Below, in pieces: positions 33,548-42,423 of a stretch of DNA of 53,881 nucleotides. This DNA is from Perkinsus olseni (lineage: Eukaryota > Perkinsozoa > Perkinsida > Perkinsidae), in contig JABANP010000370.1 in the NCBI GenBank assembly GCA_013115135.1, positions 1-53,881 of the forward strand, in the 5' to 3' direction. Each line of letters starts with the position of its first letter. Position 1 is the first letter of the stretch. The notes beneath the pieces are model-generated. The model saw only the letters and a program-made list of their open reading frames with translations, did not search any database and was not told where the DNA came from. Made by a program: the position numbers and the translations under genes.

Positions 33548-34474
33548 ATGATGGTAAATTCAGGGAAGCATTGGGCAAAACTTCTTTCTTTCCGAAATTT
33601 CAAGGAAAATTTCCAGAATTTCCGGGAATTCAGGAAATATTCTATTAGGGCTTAACAGGGCGTTGGTACACCCCAATCTCATGTAAGCTTTGCCAGGCTG
33701 GGACTCTCTCTTAGTGCCAAAGCAGTAGCTGATGTTTTCTGGATGAAACCATGCTCGCATCATCCATACGCTGCTTAACGACCGTAATTCAAGCCTTGAA
33801 TTTCAAGGCCCTTGAATCAAGGGCCTGAGAGTCTCAGGCCCTTCAATTAAGGTCGTTAAGTCGGAGACCCTGGGGCCTGGGGCCCGCTTCCAGCTGACGA
33901 CCAGATACCATGTATATTTGTCATACGTGTATCAACGGGGTACGGCAATTCCATTGCCGCAACGGCTGCGGATGTCTTGAGGCACGTTGTAATGCGTGAC
34001 TAGGAATACGACTCCGATTTCCAGTCTTCATTCGAGACTCGGAACTTTTGAGTCGGAAAGTTCTAGGCTAGAACTTCTAGACATGACTCATGGCCCCTGA
34101 AGTTATACTGCGATCCTCATACAATCTTCACGTCATATCCTTGAACTTATTCGTAACTTTCTCGACGATGGGACAGGGACTCCGGAATGAGGCCTAAACT
34201 CTAGACTCTAACAATGTCACACCGTGTCATCATGACACTGTCATGCACAAAGAGTGCCAAGGTAATACCTGAACCTGAATACCTTGAAGGTATCGGACGA
34301 TGTCGCCGTGCTCGGCACTGATAAGTGCCGGCCTTAACAGCTTCCCGCAGCTCTCCTATAGGCTGTAGCCTAAAATTACTTAAATTTCGCTAAATTTCAG
34401 CCCCTGCCGAAATTTCCCGAAATTCCCGAAAATTTCCATCGGAAATTCCCATCCAGATTTCCAATTTACCACCC
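33548..34474. mobile_element. Nested non-autonomous DNA transposon in gag (Mutator-like TSD)
   Basis: 927 bases flanked by TGCTTAACGT at 33538-33547 and 34475-34484, a 10-base target duplication that matches the gag sequence on both sides. The ends form short imperfect inverted repeats sharing TGGTAAATT (plus strand 33553-33561; reverse complement of 34461-34472). Inside there is no transposase-like frame; there are many short AAATTTCC/GGAATTTC strings near both ends and a large palindrome in the middle. A duplication of 9-11 bases is typical of Mutator/MULE elements, so a MULE-derived MITE is the best fit; the superfamily is inferred. Confidence 0.8.
33774..33860. repeat. Nested palindromes inside the DNA element
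   Basis: CTTAACGACC (33774-33783) pairs with GGTCGTTAAG (33851-33860), and GGGCCTGAGA (33821-33830) pairs with TCTCAGGCCC (33832-33841). AAGGCCCTTG...CAAGGGCCT adds another overlapping pair. The single strand could fold into a compact multi-stem structure. Confidence 0.85.
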
Positions 34475-34569
34475 TGCTTAACGTAGGAGGCAGTAGTCTG
34501 CTCGTGGATGGCAGTCTCGGCCAATAGGAGTTGCTTCGTCAGGGCACTTCTCGGCCCAGCCCCCATTGA

Positions 34570-34816
34570 TGTGAGAAGTTCCCGTTCGTCCTGACGCAAT
34601 CCTTCAGTAGATGGAGACATAATGATGGCAAATAATAATTAAAACCAGTCTGAGTGAGTAGACTGATACGGCATCATACGGCACTACTGAGTTGGGCAAT
34701 AGATATACGGATGCAATGGAGAGGAGTATCTTTGAGAAGTGAAACGACTATGAAACTGCGCTCTTGAGAGCGGAGCGAAGCGATGCAGGATATGCGATAA
34801 TGGTCATTCATCCACA
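34570..34816 (-). repeat. 5' LTR (247 bases)
   Basis: Same sequence as the 3' LTR plus a 12-base block ATATACGGATGC at 34703-34714. Followed by the target duplication AGCT (34817-34820). As the 5' LTR of a minus-strand element it should contain the element's promoter. It ends 261 bases upstream of protease copy 3. Confidence 0.95.
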
Positions 34817-35077
34817 AGCTCCAGTGAACGCTCACGTCAGGCACGGTTCCTCGCACGGAATTCCGCCCAAACTTGGACTTTCGAGACGCCAACTCGATTC
34901 CATCCTCGCGCGGCGGGCGATAAACATCGCGCCTGGGCCGCATGTCTTCTGAGTTTCGTGATTCCGTCGTCAACAACGAAGTTGGTTTCCGCCTTTCAAA
35001 CCTGAGTGCTGGTTTCAAGAGAATAACACCAGCGAGAGCTCTGTTGCAAACAGGTCACATTCTCCCGTGCCTCTTAA

Positions 35078-36280
35078 ATGCCTCAGCGCGTTCGAAGATT
35101 ACTTGCGCTCCACATGAGTTTGTTACATAAAAGCGTAGCAACTGGTCAGTTAATTAGGCTTCCGATCCAGCGTACACCGTGGTCTTGGAAGGGGCAGTAC
35201 GATCAATTACTTCTCGTGCCAATCAAAGCCGATCGTCAAGGTCTCAACCTCCTTGTGGATACGGGGACGCACGAGCTCTTCTTCATATCGAAGGAATGGC
35301 TCGAGGAGAGCGAGGGGCTCGGGGCGTGTGAAGCATCTGTTTACGGCTGTTACCAGTGCACGACAGACCTCTGTGATGCAGAAGTGAGCGAAATCGAGTT
35401 CTGTGATGGCGACTGCGTATCCGTTGTGCCCCTAACCGGCAACCTCACGATAGGTGGGCAGGAAGTTCCAGAGGTCAAGTTCGGACTAGTAGGGGGACAT
35501 TCGGGTTCGCTGGGGCCCCACGCATCCCTGGGGTTGGCGCCTCAGCCGGAGGAGGACGAGGATGATTACGTCCCGCTGTTGGAGCAGCTCGTGATGAAAC
35601 GCGTCATTGAATCGACGGACTTCTCCATCGTCTTCAACCCCGGGAATCTGAGTGAAGGGGAGCTGATCCTCGGAGGCCTCGACCCCAGCCGATACCGCGG
35701 CCCGATGTCCTTCGTACCCCTCAAGGATGGGTATAATACTTGGACAGTCGGGCTGAAGAGTATCCAAGTTGTGGGCAACGCCACTCCCATACCGTTGACA
35801 CCGATTGTACCGATATTGGTCGACAGCGGGACCACATACTTTTACTTGCCAAGAAGAGTACTTGAAGCACTAGTGGGGACGATTAAATCAACTATCGAGC
35901 CGACCGAAAGGCGCGTCGCTCTGAAAGAGGCCGAGGGCAAACCTCCTGTGCTACGCAATTGCGCAGACCGTGAGTATCTTGCACCGCTCGAGGTTGCCTT
36001 CACTTCACAAGATGGTAGCGATGTAACCGTTGTCATACCGCAGGAGGTTTACGTGCAAGTCTTTGATACTGATGCTGGACAGTTGTGTGCCCTGCTCCTG
36101 CAGGAGTCCTCGCAAGGTGAGGAAGACATCTCCATCGGGCAGAATCTCCTCCGCCGATATTATCTCTACTTCCAATACGACCAGAGACGAATCGGCTTTG
36201 CTGATACGATGAGGGAGGCCTACAAACCCAAGGAAAGGATCGCCGCCCTGAAGAAGCGTAGAGCTGTGCGTCCAATGTGA
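35078..36280 (+). CDS. Pepsin-like aspartic protease (A1), copy 3, intact
   Basis: Single-exon gene of 400 residues with both active sites intact: LLVDTGTHELFF and LVDSGTTYFYLP. The core from the first active site to about residue 245 is nearly identical to copy 1, including the cysteine-rich insert, while the leader and the segment after the second active site (RRVLEALVGTIKSTIEPTE) differ clearly. The leader (LLALHMSLLHKSVATGQ) is less hydrophobic than in the other copies, so secretion is less certain; an internal Met at residue 13 is an alternative start. The C-terminus is basic (LKKRRAVRPM). The retrotransposon's 5' LTR ends 261 bases upstream, on the opposite strand, so this copy's upstream region is limited to that gap or includes transposon sequence. 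Confidence 0.92.
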   Translation: MPQRVRRLLALHMSLLHKSVATGQLIRLPIQRTPWSWKGQYDQLLLVPIKADRQGLNLLVDTGTHELFFISKEWLEESEGLGACEASVYGCYQCTTDLCDAEVSEIEFCDGDCVSVVPLTGNLTIGGQEVPEVKFGLVGGHSGSLGPHASLGLAPQPEEDEDDYVPLLEQLVMKRVIESTDFSIVFNPGNLSEGELILGGLDPSRYRGPMSFVPLKDGYNTWTVGLKSIQVVGNATPIPLTPIVPILVDSGTTYFYLPRRVLEALVGTIKSTIEPTERRVALKEAEGKPPVLRNCADREYLAPLEVAFTSQDGSDVTVVIPQEVYVQVFDTDAGQLCALLLQESSQGEEDISIGQNLLRRYYLYFQYDQRRIGFADTMREAYKPKERIAALKKRRAVRPM

Positions 36281-36602
36281 TCACAGACGGGATGAGGTCT
36301 ACGAGTTCCCCTCGGTGACAGGTGCCCCTGTTGTTTTCGTGCATGCTATCAGTTGTCTTATTGCTGTTATGCGCATTATCGTTGATTTCCACGTTGCTGT
36401 TGAGTAAGTCGATGCACTGAGGGAGGGCGAGTTTCGTTAACAGACTATCAATGCTAGCGTTCATTTCGGATGGTCCATCCGGGATGGGTATTGATGGCAT
36501 GGAGGCCTGAGCTGGGTGATTCATCCGTTGTTCGAGCTTGATCACTCGCCCAACCCTCGTGCAAGCATTCAAGACTTCTGGTGAAAATGGACAATACAGC
36601 AT
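36033..36602 (-). CDS. Possible antisense-overlapping small gene
   Basis: A 189-codon minus frame whose first half (36,330-36,602) has coding-like composition (ASIDSLLTKLALPQCIDLL; polar, Asn/Ser-rich afterwards) and whose second half is antisense to the 3' end of protease copy 3. The antisense half is likely a shadow; the first half may be a real short gene or last exon. No family recognised and no TM or signal segment. Confidence 0.25.
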   Translation of the reverse strand: MLYCPFSPEVLNACTRVGRVIKLEQRMNHPAQASMPSIPIPDGPSEMNASIDSLLTKLALPQCIDLLNSNVEINDNAHNSNKTTDSMHENNRGTCHRGELVDLIPSVITLDAQLYASSGRRSFPWVCRPPSSYQQSRFVSGRIGSRDNIGGGDSARWRCLPHLARTPAGAGHTTVQHQYQRLARKPPAV

Positions 36603-36762
36603 GACGACCTCAGGGGAGCGAGAATAAGGTCAGAGCTCCTCAAAATGGACGAAAAAGTGGCAGTTTGCCAGTTCGCGGGTTCGTAGATGGCCCGTACTGT
36701 ACAACACAACTGGTGTATACTTTTGACACCCATTGCACACAAGGCATATCACTCATGATCGC

Positions 36763-38402
36763 TTAACCCGTGAAGGGGGTTGGCTTACTCCGCCGAAGTA
36801 AGCTGCTCCTGTCTGGGAACGAGGGGTCCATGATTGGACCAAACTGCTCCGTGATGGCCAGGAAACAACATCTGCGGGGCGATGGTTCATCGAGACGAGC
36901 TTGGCCTGACCACGGAATGCTAGACCGCAGTAGAGGCTTAATAGAGGCTACCGCTACTACCCTCTCAATGCCGTCGAAAGAACGGATGTCGATGGAGCTG
37001 CGCGGCGGTATAGTGTAAGCTGGTATCGAGCTGCTCTCTACGTGAGCATTCATCGTCCTTGGGCTGACGGTATCGGCTGAAGTCAGACGTAATCCCACGG
37101 CCGACCCTACCGCCGTGCCTACCCATCGGGGCCGACTCCCACGGACCAGGACTGGCCCGACTGGTCCTCGGCGTATTCGGATGGGTCCTACTGGTCCTCG
37201 GAGTGGTTGTTTCGGTTTGGACTGGTATACCTGCTCCTAGCCTTGCACAGCAAAGCAGTACTCTCCTCAACCCCACCTTCAGTCCGTTGTACCGGCGATG
37301 CCCTCTGGAATGGCGATGTAGGTCCCTCAGCACTCTGACAGTATGTACGACGATCGGCCGACCAAGAGGCTGCCCGAGACCTACCCTCCGTTGTGAATTC
37401 TCGTCACTCTTCTGACGGCCCTCCGCACAGTGCTCACGAAATTCCCGGCGTAGATCGTCAAGTTCCTGTGGACGACGCCTCCTCACAAGAGCAGCGCCCC
37501 ACTTGCCTTACCGATCGGAGCTGCTGCACCTCTTCCTTCACCTCCGTCGCCTGCACATGGCGCTCCTCCCGAAGCATCTTGATCTCCCTATTCATGCCGG
37601 ACAGGATCTCCACCAGGGACGCGACCTCCTCCCTCACGCTCTGAGCACCCGACCATCCGCCAACAGATCGTCGACGCAGCCGGCGCTCACATCTTCGAAC
37701 TTATTGCGAGACTTCTTCAGAGCAGCAATGTCCTTGCTCGCCATCTCCAGGGCCTTGTAGGCGGCCTCGAACTGTTGCTGCCAAGTAGTGCTTACTGTGT
37801 TGAGGTCTCGCCTCAAGAGGTCGACGGCGGTGCGTTGGCTAACCCCATAGGAAGCAGCGTGTGAGTTGAGGAGGAGTCGGGCGATTACATCTTGGCTTCC
37901 CGTCCGCACTGCCTCACTGCAGCTGCTGTGTCTCTCTTCTCCTCCTCACTCGAAGCACGGAAATACGACAGCCACTGTGCAAAGGCTAGGACCTGCCGAG
38001 CTCACCTATCACAACACCAATGGGTGGGTGCTGTACCCACCGTGGGGTCCATGCTGCCTCCCCTCTCGCCCGCCCTAGTCGGCGAAGTCGAAGGTCGTTC
38101 CTTGATAGGGGCTGAGAAGAGGCCAACCTGCAAAGCATTTCCCAGTGGCCACCGTACGTGGTCGTGCTTGTCCTGCTGTGCCTGCATCCTCGTCAGAGAT
38201 ATCATCGTCTGCTAGCAGCTGCACGGGCGAGCGAGGAGCCCTTCGGGCGTCCACCTCCTCGGACGCTGTATTATCGAGTCTAGCTTGTTCGGAGTTGCTG
38301 TTCTTCCTGAAGGAGCGACACTCCCAAAGCAACGAGAAGCTTCCGTAGCGCCTACGATTTGGCGATCGAGGACCTAGTTGGCTTGCTGAGGTTGGAGCTC
38401 AT
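36763..38402 (-). CDS. Coiled-coil protein, nine exons, function unknown
   Basis: Nine exons close in phase from ATG 38402 to TAA 36763: 38356-38402, 38153-38306, 37950-37974, 37691-37908, 37512-37640, 37385-37465, 37277-37334, 37111-37236, 36763-37076, giving 383 residues. Introns are mostly 34-50 bases, all GT-AG. The N-terminus is polar and acidic (LLADDDISDEDAGTAGQ). The middle is a long helix with heptad-like pattern: TTWQQQFEAAYKALEMASKD, VEILSGMNREIKMLREERH, VKEEVQQLRS, ELDDLRREFREHCAEGRQ. A Thr/Pro/Arg-rich hinge with a near repeat (TPRTSRTHPNTPRTSRASPG) precedes an irregular C-terminus. This suggests an oligomerising structural or cytoskeletal protein. No family recognised. It lies head to tail upstream-side of nothing on its strand until the PHD gene's end at 38577. 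Confidence 0.75.
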
Positions 38403-38576
38403 CAGAGGAGCAATACTAGGCTACAGATGGCATGCAGGCACGCAGCAACAACAACGCAAAGTCGTCAGAAGTAGAATGGCGAAAGTTGAAAAGGCGCCCC
38501 GGTGGGGACGGCCTATGTTCTGCACAGGGCTATGAAACGATTTGGTTGATGAATGGGAGAAGGCCCAGCATCGGGC

Positions 38577-40567
38577 CTAGGGGCCTGGCCCGTCGATTTC
38601 TTCTGCATTTTCACAACGATATTTACTATGGTGATGATGGTGATGCCGCGGCTTGTCGGAAGGCCACGCCAACACTCGCTTCACTTCCCTTATGTTGGCG
38701 TCGAGCTCCTGAGGAATTGGGCGTACGTGAGGCGAGAGGGGGGAGGGCTGACCTGGGCGAGGTTCTCGTTGATGAGGAGCGCCCATCTGCTGCCGTCTTT
38801 GACGTTCTGGTTCAGGTCGATAAGTATTGTACGATTACGATTGATCAAGTTCTGTACGTAGCAGACTCGCTCCCGATGATCTGATTTCTGAAGGTTGACT
38901 CTGGTAAATCACAGAATTTAAGATACGCCCCGCTTACCCATTGCTTGAAGCGAGGTTCATCAGGATACGCCGCATGACGATGTTTATCGCAGTAGGCCCG
39001 CAAAGGAAGGACGACGTCCCCTTCCTCTTCGTCCTCGATGCGATCAGCTTCCGCTAACAAACGACCGATTCCGCCGTGACCACGCTTCAACCTAAGATAC
39101 TTCTCGGCGAAGTGGATGCCTACCTACTAGGTCGAGGCCGTAGTTCATGGCCCGTGCGCAGGGGATGTGGAAGCCTCGATAGCAGTCCTCAGTCGAGCAC
39201 TGGAGGACAGCTCCGATGTTGGGCAGATGGCACACGTCGCAGGCCGCCTTGAATCTGAAAATGGACAATTTCGGCATACGCAATTACGCAACCGAGAGGG
39301 TTTACGGCGAACCTCAGAAGCAGTATAGACGTCGAGCAGTGATGGAGTTGAGCAACTCCGTGGAGACGCTGAGGGCGTCAGAGAGCGAAGAGGGCCGCGC
39401 AGACGCCAGACGGTTGCTTCCAAGTCACCCAATTCATCCGTATGAGAATGAAGGTGGCTAAGTAAAACTACTTACCTCTGTTGTAGGTTCCTCATTGAGG
39501 CCGCGTCCAGCGAGATGTACCTATGGTGGTGATGCAGGGGCCCCCGCGACGGCATCGCCCTTCCTCTGGTTACCCGTATCTTCCCTCCTGGATGCTGCAC
39601 TCCGGTATCCACCATGCGCACGCAGCGTGGATCCAGTAGCCTCCGAACCTGCAGCGACAGCAGGAAGCCGGGTGACGGTCGAAAATATCAAGAAGCAGTT
39701 CTGAGCGTACTTGCCGTCCTTGATGCGTAGGAGGGCCCCCGTCCGCCTTGGGCACAACAGACACTGTCTCTCCCTCTTCTGCTCCTCAGGACCTGCCCGG
39801 GGCGCCCTCGAGCCCTACCGACGCCCATCGAGCTCACCTAGACCGGTCTCCCGGGCGTAGGTGCAGAAATCACAGTACCATTCTCCCGTGGGGACTGGTG
39901 ATACACTGAGGGGGAGGGGACCGATCTCGTTGGGAGAAAACGAAAAAGACGCGTACCCGTAGCAGTTCTGATGCACCGCTGCCTCACAGGCGTCGCAGAT
40001 GACGATGATGTCCGCGTTACCTTGCTGAGAGAACCACACTCAGGAGCGACGACGTCCACTACGAGCCCCTCAACCTCAAAGACCCGACGTTGGTAAAATT
40101 TTGGTTCACTGCGTTGTAAAGTAGGACACTCTCGCGAAGGCTCAGCAGGCTGTCTGGCCCCTCTGCGCAAACTTGAAGCTGTCGATCGGTTATTTCTATG
40201 ATTTCCTGGTGGCTTTGTGATAAGAGGGCCTGTAGGACCAAGCCGCGATCGATGCGCCAAGAACAAGACGAGCTAGGGCAGCACTTCGAAGCGGGTGGTA
40301 AGTGTAACCTACATCATCATCCTGGTCCCCTATGAGGCACACATCGCAGACGACACCATCGTCTCTGAGGTCCTCAAGCACTTCCTCTACTGCGTCGTAT
40401 GCCCTCGCTCCCTGCTGCATGCTGCTGCCCGACTGCTGCTGGGGCCCAACAGTTTCAGGGAAGAGTACTGCTTTTCGAGGATACTGCGAGGCCCGACGGG
40501 GACGACGACAACACAGCGCTACACACCGCAAGTGAGGAAACTGTTGCCCATCCTTCGCTGACGACAT
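38577..40567 (-). CDS. PHD-finger plus extended-PHD chromatin reader
   Basis: Ten exons close in phase on minus: up to 40313 (first), 39957-40024, 39838-39905, 39711-39792, 39574-39648, 39476-39520, 39124-39254, 38938-39053, 38753-38851, 38577-38708. The product has a C4HC3 PHD finger (CDVCLIGDQ..., VICDACEAAVHQNCYGV, GEWYCDFC) followed after a short linker by an extended PHD: CLLCPRRTGALLRIKDGK, GYWIHAACAWWIPE, CDVCHLPNIGAVLQCSTED, FHIPCARAMN and YCDKH. That PHD-linker-ePHD order is the hallmark of the BRPF/JADE/AF10 group, which reads histone H3 tails in acetyltransferase complexes; no bromodomain or other domain is visible, so it is a short version (307 residues from the ATG at 40420, 356 from ATG 40567). 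The C-terminus has a run of six His (38,640s) and ends EEIDGPGP. Several Zn ligands are assembled only after splicing, which confirms the exon chain. Confidence 0.9.
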
Positions 40568-40619
40568 CAAGAAAAAACGTAGTAATAGTATAACCGAGAG
40601 CGTGCCGTCCGATCCGAGG

Positions 40620-42170
40620 TTAAACTCTGCCGATCACCCGAGGAGGGACGACCGACGACGCTGATGCATCGGACACGCCCATGAGCTCCCCTCCCATCGC
40701 CGCCGTCTCCTCATCCTCAAGTCCATCGTAATACTCGGTTCTACCGCTCTTAGTGGCCCCATAGACGGCCAATGCGAGGAGTGCAGCTACTGCAGAGCAG
40801 ACACCGCTCAAGGCGAACACTGCAGCATGCTGGCCGAAGACACCCCACCAAAGGCCTCCCGTGAGAGACACGATGATCTGAGCCAAGGCCTGAGCTACGG
40901 AGAGCATCGACATCCGTAGTGCGGCGGATGCCGTACCAGTACGGGCCAGCAGGGTGAGGGGTATGGTCAGCTGCGTGGCGTACATCGGTCCCAGAGTGAG
41001 GGCCATCCAGGCTACCCCGAATGCCTTGTGATCGGCTACTCTAGGGAGGGCCAATGAGCTTATCAAGAGGGCAGCGAAGAGTAGGAGAGCGACCACCCAG
41101 CAAAGCGCTATGTCCAGGCCGAAGCGTTCCACCAGGGGAAGGACCATCGCAGTGACAACTCCCAGAATCATAGAACCGTAAAGACCGTAGGTTGCCGTAG
41201 CGTATTTTTCAGTGGACGACATGGCATGCGGCAAGCCGTCCATGACTAGGAATTGAACTCCGTGTATCATGAGAGCCGCGACGCCTATGAAGCCTCCGAC
41301 GGCCGCGAGGAAGACCAAGCCCGTGGAAGTGGCGTGGGCAAGGAGGTCTTTGAGGTCACAGAAAAAGTCGGCTATCCACTTGAAACAGAGACAGCATTTA
41401 CTGCGTTGTTCGGGCGGCACACCAGTGACCACCTCCGGCAGCATCAGAACCGAGTGGGCCATCAGAAACTGGAGACAGCCCGAAATGACCGCCAGACTCC
41501 GCAGATGCAGGCAGGCGCCCGAGCTGCAGCTGTCGCTACGGAGTAGATCCATCCACCAGGAGCCCTCATAGTCCAGCACGTACCCTGTAGCGTAGGCCAG
41601 GGCCGCACCGAAGACGTAGAAGAGGGTCTGCAGAGAGAAGTAAACACCCATCGACTTCCGAGGCACCGTGTCTGTGACCAGGGCCCGGAGCATCAGTAGG
41701 TGCATGTTGTTACCTATGAAAAGAAGGGCGAAACCGACAGCAAGGTAAACGACAGGATTGCCGGGCAGCTCCGACCCTAGACTCAGTACGGCTACCGAGA
41801 CGAGACCAAAGACGTAGCCCATCAGCAAGAAAGGCTTCCGTCGGCCACCGAAACGGCTCCACGTGGATCGATCGCTCCAGACAGCAGCACAGGGTTGGAC
41901 TAAGATCGCTGCCACCGGGGACACCAACCACGCGTATCCTACCACCCAGGTCGGTAGATCCGCCTGGAACAGTGCTGGGGTCAAGAGAAGGATTGCCAGG
42001 GCCTCGGAGAAGCCCACGGGAAGAGTACCCATCACCAGGCGGAGCCCGAAACAGCGGCCTCTGGAGGCGTCGTCCGGTACAGCAGGACCACTTGGCACAG
42101 CACCAGCGGCATGGTCGATGGTAGTATAGCGGCCGACGCTGTCTTCAGGACGCTTTGAATGGGGCGACAT
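40620..42170 (-). CDS. Major facilitator superfamily transporter, sugar/GPH-like
   Basis: Single-exon gene, 516 residues, with about twelve hydrophobic helices. The loop after helix 2-3 reads WSDRSTWSRFGGRRKPFLLMG, close to the D-x-x-x-x-R-F-G-R-R-R/K-P-F signature of the sucrose/glycoside-pentoside-hexuronide cation symporter group, so import of a disaccharide or similar solute with protons is plausible; substrate is not determined. A cysteine-rich central loop (KCCLCFKWIADFFCD, also CSSGACLHL outside) is unusual. The C-terminal tail is acidic (YYDGLEDEETAAMGGE) and cytosolic. Start chosen at the first ATG (42170); a polar N-terminus of about 40 residues precedes helix 1. The stop is 53 bases from the start side of the PHD gene, and the MTR4 gene ends 254 bases upstream. 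Confidence 0.92.
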   Translation of the reverse strand: MSPHSKRPEDSVGRYTTIDHAAGAVPSGPAVPDDASRGRCFGLRLVMGTLPVGFSEALAILLLTPALFQADLPTWVVGYAWLVSPVAAILVQPCAAVWSDRSTWSRFGGRRKPFLLMGYVFGLVSVAVLSLGSELPGNPVVYLAVGFALLFIGNNMHLLMLRALVTDTVPRKSMGVYFSLQTLFYVFGAALAYATGYVLDYEGSWWMDLLRSDSCSSGACLHLRSLAVISGCLQFLMAHSVLMLPEVVTGVPPEQRSKCCLCFKWIADFFCDLKDLLAHATSTGLVFLAAVGGFIGVAALMIHGVQFLVMDGLPHAMSSTEKYATATYGLYGSMILGVVTAMVLPLVERFGLDIALCWVVALLLFAALLISSLALPRVADHKAFGVAWMALTLGPMYATQLTIPLTLLARTGTASAALRMSMLSVAQALAQIIVSLTGGLWWGVFGQHAAVFALSGVCSAVAALLALAVYGATKSGRTEYYDGLEDEETAAMGGELMGVSDASASSVVPPRVIGRV

Positions 42171-42423
42171 GAGGGGGTATTAACCCTATCCACGTGGCCA
42201 AAACCCTCATCGCACGCTAAGCTAACCAACTCAAGAAAATGTGTACACTAGAACTAGATCAGGGATGCTGTAATGAACGTTTTCCGAGCGGTCACTCGAC
42301 GCGAGAAACCACTCCGAAGGAGAAGGAGAAGGGAGACGATACTCAGTATTTTTACAAGTACCTGCGGCAGAGGCATAGTGGTGGACTGGGGTTGGCAGGC
42401 ACGGGCCCGGGACTGCTCCCAAC

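Larger units (their letters stand above)
31445..34566 (-). pseudogene. gag: Retrotransposon gag-protease, split by a nested element
   Basis: The long open part (31445 to about 33,553) holds a capsid-like region (DNYLQWRVTILEKLEEYDG, LLSYATRFENLLYI), a CCHC zinc knuckle (CLRCGQTGHLAANC), a second Cys/His cluster (CRRCGCLKTAHHRC) and a retropepsin active site (GLIDTGANVSLLD). The N-terminal part lies beyond the nested element: an ATG at 34564-34566, only four bases inside the 5' LTR, opens MGAGPRSALTKQLLLAE and runs to the insertion point at about 34,485. Ignoring the insertion and one copy of its target duplication, the two parts are in the same frame, which shows that the element was inserted into a working gag. 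Confidence 0.88.
28106..34816 (-). mobile_element. LTR retrotransposon, Ty3/gypsy-like, minus strand, young but broken
   Basis: Bounded by two direct LTRs (28106-28340 and 34570-34816) that begin TG and end CA, and flanked by the 4-base duplication AGCT (28102-28105 and 34817-34820). On the minus strand the order is 5' LTR, gag with CCHC zinc knuckle, protease, reverse transcriptase, RNase H-like, integrase, polypurine tract, 3' LTR. Integrase after RNase H points to Ty3/gypsy (BEL/Pao shares this order and is not excluded). Total 6,711 bases, of which about 0.93 kb is a nested insertion. Coding parts are interrupted at least three times, so this copy cannot make its own full set of proteins as sequenced. 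Confidence 0.95.

Noticed and set aside
38432..38884. 150-codon plus-strand frame
   Set aside because: It lies antisense to the last two exons of the PHD gene, whose splice phases and product are consistent.
39058..39112. Coding reading of KRGHGGIGRLLAEAD in the PHD gene
   Set aside because: Using it needs a 25-base intron; the donor at 39118-39123 with acceptor at 39054 gives a 70-base intron and an in-phase, family-like ePHD.
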